A stretch of DNA of 64,000 nt from Bradyrhizobium sp. 186 (GTDB lineage Bacteria > Pseudomonadota > Alphaproteobacteria > Rhizobiales > Xanthobacteraceae), in NCBI RefSeq assembly GCF_023101685.1, contig NZ_CP082164.1, forward strand, positions 3,720,001-3,784,000. The letters run 5' to 3'. This document shows, one piece after another, positions 35,571 through 43,385 of the stretch. Positions within the stretch are counted from its first letter, which is position 1. Each line of letters begins with the position of its first letter. The translations under genes were made by a program, and so were the position numbers. The notes under the pieces are model-generated. The model was not told the DNA's origin and made no database searches. It saw nothing but the letters and a program-made list of their open reading frames with translations.

Positions 35571-37527
35571 CCGAAGTTTTCGCTTGGGAAGTGTGCAAGG
35601 GATTGATCCGACTCGATAAGTTGACGGTCGGTGTTTTCAATTACTGGACACGCAGCGGGTCAAGATCGAGCAGCTTGAACGCGGCCTCCTGGACGGAGGT
35701 TGGTGTGGAATGGAGCATGAAGCGATGCTTGGTGTGAAGGGGCACGCGCATCGTGTTTCGGACCAGCGTGCCGAGATGGGCGATGAGCGCATCGAAGCTC
35801 ATGACGTGATGGCCGTCGGCTGATCGCTTTGTTGCCTTCTTGGCCTTCGCCGCCTCAGATGGTTCGGTCTTGGCGACGGGAGAGGTCCGTTCTCCCCGGG
35901 CGGCCTCAAGGTCGGTGTCGTGGAACAACAGCGGCGCCAAGGCTTCTCGCAGGTGCCATTCGACGTGATAGGCCAGCATGCACAGGAAGACATGGGCCCG
36001 CACGTGCTGTGCCGTCCAGTGGCGGATCGGCCGTATTTCGAGATCGATGGTTTTCATGGACCGGAAGCTGCGTTCGACTCGCGACAGGTCCTTGTAGGCC
36101 TGAACCGCCTCTGCAGCGTCGAGATGCCCAGCGGGTATGCTGGTTCGGATGACGTAGATGCCGTCGAGGCGAGCCTCTTCCTCGATCTGCTCGATCCGTC
36201 GCTGCCATGAGAGATAGCCATCGGCCACTTCGACGTCGAAGTGCTTGGCCATCTTCTTGCGGTCCAAAACCGCACCAACCGCGATGCCGATCTGGGCGGA
36301 ACTGCGCAACGCAGAGTGTTTGCGCTGGACCTGCGCTTGAACGCGGGCAAGTTCGTGCTCGGTCGCGGCCAGCAGATCCTCGCGTTTGCGCGCTCGTTCG
36401 GCTGCCAGATCGCGATTGCGACAGACGATCAGCCGCTCGCCTGGGAACAGGTCAGGGGCGCTGATTTCGGCGAGATCGCGGTCATCGAACAGCGACAGCT
36501 GCAGCGGCCCGTTCTCCGCCGCCAAAGCCTGGATCGCCGGCGCGCGCAGGCAGGTGATCCAATCGACGCCCGCCGGCTTGAGATCATCGCGGATGCGTGC
36601 CGAGGTGATCATTCCCCGATCCCCGACCAACACCATACGGCTGATCCCGAAGCGATCCTTGATCTTTTGGACTTGAGAACTCAGCGTCTTCGGATCGGCC
36701 GTGTTGCCGTCGAAGACTTCAACCGCAATCGGCAGCCCCTCACGCGTACAGAGCAGCCCGTAGACAATCTGCGGCCGGTCGCCCCGGTGATCGCGGCTAT
36801 GGCCATAGCGCGCCAGCGGACAGCAGCGGCCCTCAAAGTAGGACGAGCTGACGTCGTAGAGCACCAGCACGCCGTCCTGGAGATGTCGCCGCGCCAAGCC
36901 GGTCTCGATCCGCGCCTGGCGCTCGACCAGCCAATCGAGCGCCTCATAGGCCTCGCGCTCCTTCACCTTGCCCAGGCGCAGAACCGATCCGAGGCTGGAG
37001 ATTGCCGTCTCCTGATCCACCGCCCGTACAAAGCCAAGCTTCGAGCGTGGCGCAATCAACCGATCAACGATCATGGCTACCACCAGATCGTAATGGCGTC
37101 GCGATGCCTCATCCTTCGTCGTGCTTAAAATCAGCCGATCCAGTGCAATTCTGCGGATCGTCCCGAGCGCCGCTGCAACATGGCCGTGAGGCAGTGAGCG
37201 CTCGATTTGAATCTCGTCCGGTCCGGTGCCAATCACCGTGCCGCCCTTGAGCAGAGCCTTCAGTCCGCCAATCAAATCCACCGGCAGCTTGCTCAGATTG
37301 GCCAAGGTCCGCTTCTGCGCGCGGCCATGCTCGTCGCGATACGCCTCCCGCAACAGCACCGCAGGCGGCGAGCCTCGATTGGGAATCGTCTCGATGAACA
37401 TTCCCAAATCGAATCACATCTCGACTGATTTGGGAATCCCCGTTACATGGATACAAACTGCAAACTACTCTCCGCCCATCCGCCCGAAAGGATTCGTCTT
37501 TCAGGTCAAACCAAGCGCAAACTTCGG
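35571..37527 (-). mobile_element. IS1634-family insertion sequence A with both ends and target duplication
   Basis: A 1,957-bp element. The left end reads CCGAAGTTTTCGCTTGG and the right end, reverse-complemented, CCGAAGTTTGCGCTTGG (16 of 17 identical). It is flanked by TCTAGT at 35565-35570 and 37528-37533, a 6-bp target duplication. It encodes one transposase on the minus strand. Intact ends, duplication and open frame mean that it is probably recently inserted and perhaps still active. Confidence 0.88.
35641..37401 (-). CDS. IS1634-family transposase (IS A)
   Basis: A 586-residue DDE transposase of the IS1634 branch of the IS4 superfamily. The N terminus is FIETIPNRGSPPAVLLREAY. The catalytic core contains VLYDVSSSYFEGRCCPLARY (first Asp), VLVGDRGMITSARI (second Asp) and, C-terminal to a beta-strand insertion, YKDLSRVERSFRSMKTIDLE (the Y-x2-R-x3-E-x6-K type Glu). 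The ATG at 37401 sits inside an 11-bp inverted repeat (37400-37410 with 37427-37437), which may form a hairpin limiting translation. About 60% similar by eye to the transposase at 43517, but clearly a different element. Confidence 0.88.
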   Translation of the reverse strand: MFIETIPNRGSPPAVLLREAYRDEHGRAQKRTLANLSKLPVDLIGGLKALLKGGTVIGTGPDEIQIERSLPHGHVAAALGTIRRIALDRLILSTTKDEASRRHYDLVVAMIVDRLIAPRSKLGFVRAVDQETAISSLGSVLRLGKVKEREAYEALDWLVERQARIETGLARRHLQDGVLVLYDVSSSYFEGRCCPLARYGHSRDHRGDRPQIVYGLLCTREGLPIAVEVFDGNTADPKTLSSQVQKIKDRFGISRMVLVGDRGMITSARIRDDLKPAGVDWITCLRAPAIQALAAENGPLQLSLFDDRDLAEISAPDLFPGERLIVCRNRDLAAERARKREDLLAATEHELARVQAQVQRKHSALRSSAQIGIAVGAVLDRKKMAKHFDVEVADGYLSWQRRIEQIEEEARLDGIYVIRTSIPAGHLDAAEAVQAYKDLSRVERSFRSMKTIDLEIRPIRHWTAQHVRAHVFLCMLAYHVEWHLREALAPLLFHDTDLEAARGERTSPVAKTEPSEAAKAKKATKRSADGHHVMSFDALIAHLGTLVRNTMRVPLHTKHRFMLHSTPTSVQEAAFKLLDLDPLRVQ

Positions 37528-37734
37528 TCTAGTCCGACACACACACACACGCTCGATTGGCGGATCGAATGAGGTTCACGGAGTGACCGCTGCCAAAAGG
37601 CGACATTGCGATATTATGTTAGTCCCAGGCCGATGGTCGGACGTCGCATCAGTCATGCAAGCGTCGACGTGGTAACTTTTCGTACGCGCTGCCTACGTTG
37701 GCTTGTGCATAGTAACTCCTTTGTCGGAATCCCC

Positions 37735-37956
37735 ATGCGGACGCACAAGTTGCTTACTGCTCTCATTCTCGCGAGCCTTATCGCTGCGCCATCGATGGCA
37801 CTGGCCATGGCAGCGAGTTTCGAAAGGCCACTGCGGCCGCCCGTCATCGTCGGCGCCCCTCGGTTGACATCTCCGCGCGCGGCAGCACCCTACGTGATGG
37901 ACCCCAGTCACGCCACGCTCCACCGGCCGAACGCCGGCGCTAAATTTCAGCGTTGA
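37735..37956 (+). CDS. Small secreted hypothetical protein
   Basis: A 73-residue protein from ATG 37735. Residues 1-27 (MRTHKLLTALILASLIAAPS, then MALAMA) form a typical Sec signal peptide with an Ala-x-Ala cleavage region. The mature ~47 residues are Pro- and Arg-rich (ERPLRPPVIVGAPRLTSPRA) with no known domain. The frame is open further upstream, but the signal peptide fixes the likely start. Confidence 0.55.
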   Translation: MRTHKLLTALILASLIAAPSMALAMAASFERPLRPPVIVGAPRLTSPRAAAPYVMDPSHATLHRPNAGAKFQR

Positions 37957-38491
37957 CTGCTGCGCAGGGCTTGAAAGATCTGCTGTGGGTGCAGAACAAT
38001 CAGCTTTCGCATCGTCGAGTAGTGATTTCGAGCACGTCTCAGACATGATCAGATAAACGACGAGCGAAAGGACGGCTCCGGCCACGTACCAGTAGAACCA
38101 ATGTTTCCCGCCCGATGGCTTTTGTGGATGACGAAGTGATCTTCGCCGATCCGATACCACTATCGCCGAACTGCCCGGCAATGTCCGAGTTGGGTGTGCG
38201 CCGTGCAAAGGCGGCGCTTTCCAGTGGGTGCAAACCCCACCCGGCAACCGCTCCAGCCGGAAGCATCGGAGCAGTCATGGAGGTAACGAAGTGGCTGAAG
38301 CCTTCGATTAGCGTGTCACGAATTGGTGACAGCGCGAGTCCGGTCCACCCTCTACAGCGGACCTTATGCGGTTTCCGACCATCTTCGCCTCCGCGCCATT
38401 TGTTGCCATTCCAAACGTGCATTCCCGCAAGGCTCGAGCCACATAGCGCCCCCCAAGTCCTACTCCTCAAGAACTGGACCGCTACCGGCTT
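37957..38491. other. Intergenic region with a weak minus-strand open frame
   Basis: No supported gene. Within 37960-38115 the minus strand reads GGKHWFYWYVAGAVLSLVVY and LIMSETCSKSLLDDAKADC, which could be a small membrane protein or a fragment, but it has no clear start and no homologue I recognise. Confidence 0.3.
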
Positions 38492-39223
38492 TTAGTCTTG
38501 TGAGCGCGTAAAGGGCACAAACCGCACGAGGGCGACGGCGCGCGTTGTCGTCTTGCCAGGCGCGATTTTTTCGACGACCGTGAGCTGCTGACTGGTGTAA
38601 GCGGGCCCCACCGGCATGACGAGCCGGCCACCCACTTTAAGCTGCTCAATCAGCGGCGGCGGTATTTGCCCGAGCGCGGCCGTCACGACGATGGCGTCAA
38701 AAGGACCGCATTCGGGCCAGCCGCCATAGCCGTCGCCAAGCCTGACGCTCACGTTGTCATACGCGAGGTCCTTAAGTGTTTTCGCGGCGGCCTCGGCCAA
38801 TGGCGGGACAATCTCGATGGTGCAAACTTTTCGCGCCAGGCGCGCAAGGACGGCGGCCTGATAGCCCGAACCCGTACCGACTTCGAGCACAACATGATCG
38901 GGTGCGACCTCGGCCAACTGCGTCATCAAGGCCACGATGTACGGCTGCGATATGGTCTGGCCGAAGCCGATCGGAACCGGCCTGTCCGCGTATGCGATGG
39001 AGCAAGATCGCTCGGATATGAACAGATGCCGTTTCGTTCGCCCCATGGCCTCCAGGACTCTCTCCAACAAACCCTGCTGTCCCAAGGCGCCGTTGTCGGA
39101 CCAGGCATAGGCCCGGATGGTTTCGACCATGGCGGCGCGCTCGCGGACACATTCTACGTCCTGCGCGGTCGCTTCCTGCGCGACGGCAACAATGGAAAGC
39201 ACGAGCTGCAACAAGGTCTTCAT
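38492..39223 (-). CDS. Protein-L-isoaspartate O-methyltransferase-family protein with signal peptide
   Basis: A 243-residue SAM-dependent methyltransferase of the PCMT family. ISQPYIVALMTQLAEVAPDH, VLEVGTGSGYQAAVLARLA (SAM motif I, about residues 112-130), VRLGDGYGGWP, FDAIVVTAA and LKVGGRLVMPVG follow the family order. PCMT methylates isoaspartyl residues to repair aged proteins. Unusually, the first ~21 residues (MKTLLQLVLSIVAVAQEATA) look like a Sec signal peptide, so this copy may act in the periplasm. It lies downstream of the 2-oxoacid dehydrogenase genes on the same strand. ATG 39223 is chosen because it gives the signal peptide. Confidence 0.8.
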   Translation of the reverse strand: MKTLLQLVLSIVAVAQEATAQDVECVRERAAMVETIRAYAWSDNGALGQQGLLERVLEAMGRTKRHLFISERSCSIAYADRPVPIGFGQTISQPYIVALMTQLAEVAPDHVVLEVGTGSGYQAAVLARLARKVCTIEIVPPLAEAAAKTLKDLAYDNVSVRLGDGYGGWPECGPFDAIVVTAALGQIPPPLIEQLKVGGRLVMPVGPAYTSQQLTVVEKIAPGKTTTRAVALVRFVPFTRSQD

Positions 39224-39266
39224 GATCGTGCTCCAATCGCTCCACGATTCGCGTCGAACTGCTGGT

Positions 39267-40367
39267 TCACGAAATCCGCTCAAGATCTGACGTGAGCGCG
39301 ACCAAGAAGCGTGCGGCTTCGCCGCCCGTCACGACGCGATGGTCGAAGGTGAGCGACAACGGCAGCGTGCGTCTCACCGCAGGCTGGCCCCGATGCGCGA
39401 CGACCCGTTGGGAGATCCGGCCAGCGCCTACGATTGCCGTTTGCGGCGGCACGATGATCAGATTCGCAAACCGCCCGCCGATCATCCCGAAATTCGACAG
39501 CGTAATCGTGGCGCCGCGTAGCTCCTCCGGGGGTATCGAGCGCGCGATCGCGTCAGCCCGCAGGCGGTCGAGTCCTGCCCGCAAATCCGGTATGCCCCGC
39601 TCAGCGACGTTGCGCAACACGGGAACGATGAGGCCGCCCTCGGTGTCGACGGCGATGCCGAGATCAATGCGCTCGATCAGACGCCGTTCGCCGGACGCGG
39701 AATTATACCAGGCATTGAGCGCGGGCTCAGCCTTGCAGGCGGCGGCGATGGCCCGCGCCAGCCGGATCGTCACGTCCTCGCCTTGCCGCCAATCGTCAAT
39801 GTCGGCGTCATCGGTGACAGTGGCGGGGGCGATTTCGGCATGGGATGCCGCCATGCGTTGCGCCATCGCGCGCCGCATACCGCGCAGGGGCTCGGCTGGT
39901 CCACTATGGGACATGCTCTTGGCAGCCCGTTCGACATCGGCCCGCGTGATGGTGCCGCCGGATCCCGTGCCGTCGACGAGGTCAAGGGCAACGCCGAGTT
40001 TGCTCGCGAGCGCGCGCACTGCCGGAAACACCCTGAGATCCTGCCCGGTGGGGCGCGCAGAAGGGATTCCTACGGCCTGCGCAGCTTCGCCGCCGCCGAG
40101 TTCGCCGACAACGGTGCCGGTGTCCGGTTCGGCGCCCTCGGCAAATTCGACGAGCGGCATGCCGACCTTCACGATATCGCCCTTGGTGCCAAACAGGTGC
40201 GCGATGCGTCCGTTTGATGGTGACGGTATCTCAACGACCGCCTTGTCGGTCTCGACGGATAGGAGCAGCTGATCTGTGACGACGTGATCGCCTTCGCTGA
40301 CATACCAGCTGACGATCTCCGCCTCTTCAAGACCTTCCCCAAGATCGGGCAGCGTGAACTGGTGCAT
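39267..40367 (-). CDS. 2-oxoacid dehydrogenase E2 (dihydrolipoyl acyltransferase)
   Basis: A 366-residue E2 subunit from ATG 40367. A single lipoyl domain (1-80) has the lipoyl Lys42 in VETDKAVVEIPSP. A peripheral-subunit-binding domain lies at about 112-148 (FPAVRALASKLGVALDLVDG), followed by the trimeric acyltransferase domain. The active-site motif reads DHRVVTGGE (342-350), with His343 present but Thr347 where many E2s have Asp (HxxxDG); I believe this variant occurs in related proteins. It transfers the acyl group from lipoamide to CoA. It follows E1-beta by 20 bases; whether the complex uses pyruvate or branched-chain oxoacids cannot be read. Confidence 0.86.
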   Translation of the reverse strand: MHQFTLPDLGEGLEEAEIVSWYVSEGDHVVTDQLLLSVETDKAVVEIPSPSNGRIAHLFGTKGDIVKVGMPLVEFAEGAEPDTGTVVGELGGGEAAQAVGIPSARPTGQDLRVFPAVRALASKLGVALDLVDGTGSGGTITRADVERAAKSMSHSGPAEPLRGMRRAMAQRMAASHAEIAPATVTDDADIDDWRQGEDVTIRLARAIAAACKAEPALNAWYNSASGERRLIERIDLGIAVDTEGGLIVPVLRNVAERGIPDLRAGLDRLRADAIARSIPPEELRGATITLSNFGMIGGRFANLIIVPPQTAIVGAGRISQRVVAHRGQPAVRRTLPLSLTFDHRVVTGGEAARFLVALTSDLERIS

Positions 40368-40387
40368 GGGACACAGTCCGTTGGAAT

Positions 40388-41366
40388 CTAGCTGAACTGG
40401 CAAACCTTGCGGGCGGCGGTCACGATACGTTCGACCGAAGGCATGTAGTGTTGCTCGAGGCGTGCCATCGGGACGACCGTATCGTAGCCGGTGACGCGGG
40501 TCACGGGCGCAAGCAGAAAGGACAGGCCGCGCTCCGCGATAAGTGCTGCGATCTCGGCTCCGAATCCCCCGGTGCGTGCCGCCTCGTGCACGATGACGCA
40601 AGGCCCGGTCTTTGCGACCGAACCAAGCAGGGTATCTTCATCATAGGGCTTGAGCGTGGCGAGATCTATAACCTCGGCGGCGATGCCCTCGGCCGAGAGT
40701 GCATCGGCAGCCGCCATGGTTTCGTTCAGCGTGGCGCCCCAACTGATCAGCGTGATGTCGCGCCCCTCCCGCAGGACAAAGGCGAGATCCAGCGGCAAGG
40801 CTTCGCCATCATCTTCCACCTCGCCTTTCGCCGCGCGGTAAAGGCGGGTTGGCTCCAGAAACACCACTGGATCAGGATTCCGGATCGCTGCGAGCAGAAG
40901 TCCGTAGGCGCGTTCCGGCGAGGAAGGCATCACGACGCGCAAGCCAGGAATATGGGCGAGCATCGCCTCCATGCTTTCCGAATGATGCTCGGGCGCGCGA
41001 ATGCCGGCCCCATGCGGAGTGCGCAGGACCATGGGACAGATGAGCCGTCCCTGGGTGCGATTGCGCATGCGGGATGCGTGGTTCACGAGTTGGTCGAAGC
41101 AGGATAAAGAAATCCCATGAACTGGATCTCGCCGATTGGTTTTAGCCCCTGCACCGCTATGCCGACGCAGAGCCCGCTGATGAGGAGTTCGGCAAGCGGC
41201 GTACGAGGACGCGCTCCGATCCAAAGCGCTTTTGCAAGCCCACGGGCGCGCGGAAAACGCCTCCATCGACGCCGACATCTTCGCCAAGAACGAGTACACC
41301 CGGATCATCCCCCATCGCGCGGGCAAGCGCCAGATTGACGGCTTCGACCAAGGTTACCTCAGGCAT
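40388..41366 (-). pseudogene. pdhB: 2-oxoacid dehydrogenase E1 beta, two frameshifts
   Basis: Starts at ATG 41366: [39 protein letters not shown], then a break. One missing base near 41203 shifts into [20 protein letters not shown] and [14 protein letters not shown] second missing base near 41099 shifts into [17 protein letters not shown] and on through HHSESMEAMLAHIPGLRVV to the stop at 40388. Correcting both gives a full-length E1-beta of about 326 residues with all family motifs, so decay is minimal. Either a very recent pseudogene or base-call errors. The start overlaps the E1-alpha stop by 8 bases. Confidence 0.82.
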
Positions 41367-42439
41367 CGTTCTCTCCCGCGAGTTCCCGGCGTTGCACGGC
41401 ATAGGCCTCGGGCAGATCGGCATACAGGTGATCGAAGATGGTTTCGGGTCGACGCGGCTCCATTGTCAGATAGCGTTCGACCGCCGCTTCGATGCGCTCA
41501 TGGCACTCGGCGGCAAGCTGGTCCTCGTCCGCTTTGGTCCACATTTTTTGGCCAACAAGATGGGTCCTCAAGCGCGTTATCGGTTCTTCCTTCCAATGAG
41601 CTTGTACTTCGTCGGCCGAGCGATAGCGTGATGCATCATCGGAAGTTGTATGATCGCCGAGCCGATAGGTGACCGCCTCGATGAAGCGGGGGCCTTTGCC
41701 GTCGCGGGCTGCGGCAATGGCCTCCTCAGCTGCGGCACGCACCGCCACCGCGTCACACCCATCGATCTGCTCGCCAGCGAACCCGGCGGCGATGGTCTTC
41801 TGCGCCAGCGTTTCGCAGCCAGTCTGCAGTCGCAACGGCACCGAAATAGCCCACTGGTTGTTGGTGGCGACGAACACGACCGGCAATTTGTGCACACCGG
41901 CAAAATTCATCGCTTCGTAAACATCGCCTTTCGAGGTGGCGCCGTCGCCGAACATACAAACGGCGACACGCGGTTCCCTCCGCAGCTTGAACGCATAGGC
42001 GACGCCTGCAGCATGCGGTGCCTGTGATCCGACGGGAACGCAGAACGGGAAATCGTGGACCGGTCCGGAGAAGCGATTGCCCCGTTCGTCCCCGCCCAAA
42101 ACAGCAATATCTCCTCCAGTTTGATGCCACGCCAGATAAGCGCGCCATTGTCGCGATAGGAGGGCAACAGCACGTCTTCTTCCCGCATTGCGCGATGCCG
42201 ACCGACACCGCCTCCTGCCCGAGCGAAACCGCATAGGTCCCGAGCCGGCCGGTGCGCTGCAACGCGACAGCCTTTCTGTCAAAAAGCCGCAGGAGCACCA
42301 TGGCCCGATAAAGCCCGACGAGCAGCTTGGCATCGGTGGCGAACGCAGGGAGCGGCCGGTCTATAGAGCCGTCTGACGCGAGGTAATTGCGGCGGCGCAC
42401 CTCGAAGTGCGCGATCACCGGGAGCCCTTCGTTTGCCAC
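41359..42439 (-). pseudogene. pdhA: 2-oxoacid dehydrogenase E1 alpha, two frameshifts
   Basis: From GTG 42439 three frames join to one E1-alpha: YRAMVLLRLFDRKAVALQRT and TYAVSLGQEAVSVGIA; then MREEDVLLPSYRDNGALIWR; then GGDERGNRFSGPVHDFP and AVCMFGDGATSKGDVYEAMN with the ThDP motif (GDG…NN), NNQWAISVP and RYRSADEVQAHW. Single missing bases near 42190 and 42095 (a G-run) explain the breaks. Repair gives about 360 residues, the normal length. It resembles PdhA of the two-subunit E1 type. First gene of the minus-strand E1-alpha/E1-beta/E2 operon. Confidence 0.82.
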
Positions 42440-42621
42440 CCGTTTGCTGGCCACGGTCTCGCTCCGGGAACGATTTCGCCCCCCAGAGTTCACTTGGTGC
42501 TGGTGCCGCGACGTTGCAATACCGTGGCGAGTCGCCTCGGCGCGCAGGGGGCACTGCCGCACTGCGGTTATGGGGCTCCATGCGACATGGAAGCGGCACT
42601 GCCACGGTGGTATATCAAACC

Positions 42622-42840
42622 ATGGCGAATGGTCAGGTTGTCCTGGTAACAACTGAACCGCGAGGTGGCGGCACAGCCCTTCGCTCGGTCTATTTCGTGG
42701 CCGAGGGAGATCCTGCCAAGGCCGAAGCAATTGTCGCAGCGATCATGGCCCCGAATGAGAGCGTCGAAGCGTTGGGGACGCTTCCCGAAGCCGCTGTCAA
42801 AGCGCTCGGATTGAAACCCGGTGACTTCACGCACGGGTGA
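42622..42840 (+). CDS. Small conserved-looking hypothetical protein
   Basis: A 72-residue protein from ATG 42622: ANGQVVLVTTEPRGGGTALR, SVYFVAEGDPAKAEAIVAAI, then a helical end closing in GLKPGDFTHG. Composition and secondary-structure pattern (beta-beta-alpha-alpha) look genuine. The frame continues open upstream, but that part is a shadow. Function unknown. Confidence 0.5.
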   Translation: MANGQVVLVTTEPRGGGTALRSVYFVAEGDPAKAEAIVAAIMAPNESVEALGTLPEAAVKALGLKPGDFTHG

Positions 42841-42858
42841 GCGGCACTTCTCCCGGTA

Positions 42859-43308
42859 CTATCTCTCATACCAACCAACGAGGGTCGCCTCCGCGATGGC
42901 GTACTTGCGTGCCGCTCGCTCGACCTCAGGGCAGGACGCATTGGTCTTTGCCGAAAGATGGTCGGTCGAGAGCGCGAGTAGCCGGAAGTGGTAGTGGTGA
43001 GGTCCATGGCCATGGGGCGGACACGGGCCGCCATACCCCATTTTGCGAAAATCGTTGACCGCCTGCTTGATGTTCTTGTTCTGCGCGGCACCGAGAGCAA
43101 GTTCCGTGACTGCCGACGGAAGATCGTAGGCCGCCCAGTGGTGCCATGTGCCGGCAGGTGCATCGGGATCGTCGCAGAGCAGGACAAAACTCCGCGTTCC
43201 CCCCGGCGCGTCCGACCATTGCAAAGGTGGCGAGAGGTTTTCTCCATCGCAGGTGAAGCGCCGTGGAACTGCTGCTCCGTCAGCGAACGCGCTTGAAACG
43301 AGCTTCAT
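42859..43308 (-). CDS. YbhB/YbcL family Raf kinase inhibitor-like protein
   Basis: A 149-residue PEBP-fold protein from ATG 43308. FTCDGENLSPPLQWSDAPGG, LLCDDPDAPAGTWHHWAAYD and GYGGPCPPHGHGPHHYHFRL are the three canonical PEBP/YbhB motifs forming the anion-binding pocket. No signal peptide. The bacterial role is unknown; family members are small ligand-binding or inhibitor proteins. The left end of the second IS lies about 80 bases upstream of its start. Confidence 0.9.
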   Translation of the reverse strand: MKLVSSAFADGAAVPRRFTCDGENLSPPLQWSDAPGGTRSFVLLCDDPDAPAGTWHHWAAYDLPSAVTELALGAAQNKNIKQAVNDFRKMGYGGPCPPHGHGPHHYHFRLLALSTDHLSAKTNASCPEVERAARKYAIAEATLVGWYER

Positions 43309-43385
43309 GGCTCTCTCCATCGGGCTGCGGGAGACATTGGCTCGGGCTTGACGAGTTCCTCAGAGACGGGCTCGACCTCACTAGA

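Noticed and set aside
36241..37128. 295-residue plus-strand frame
   Set aside because: Shadow of the IS A transposase on the opposite strand.
37535..37550. Run of CA dinucleotides beside the IS A target site
   Set aside because: Only about eight units; too short to support a function, and no similar tract is near.
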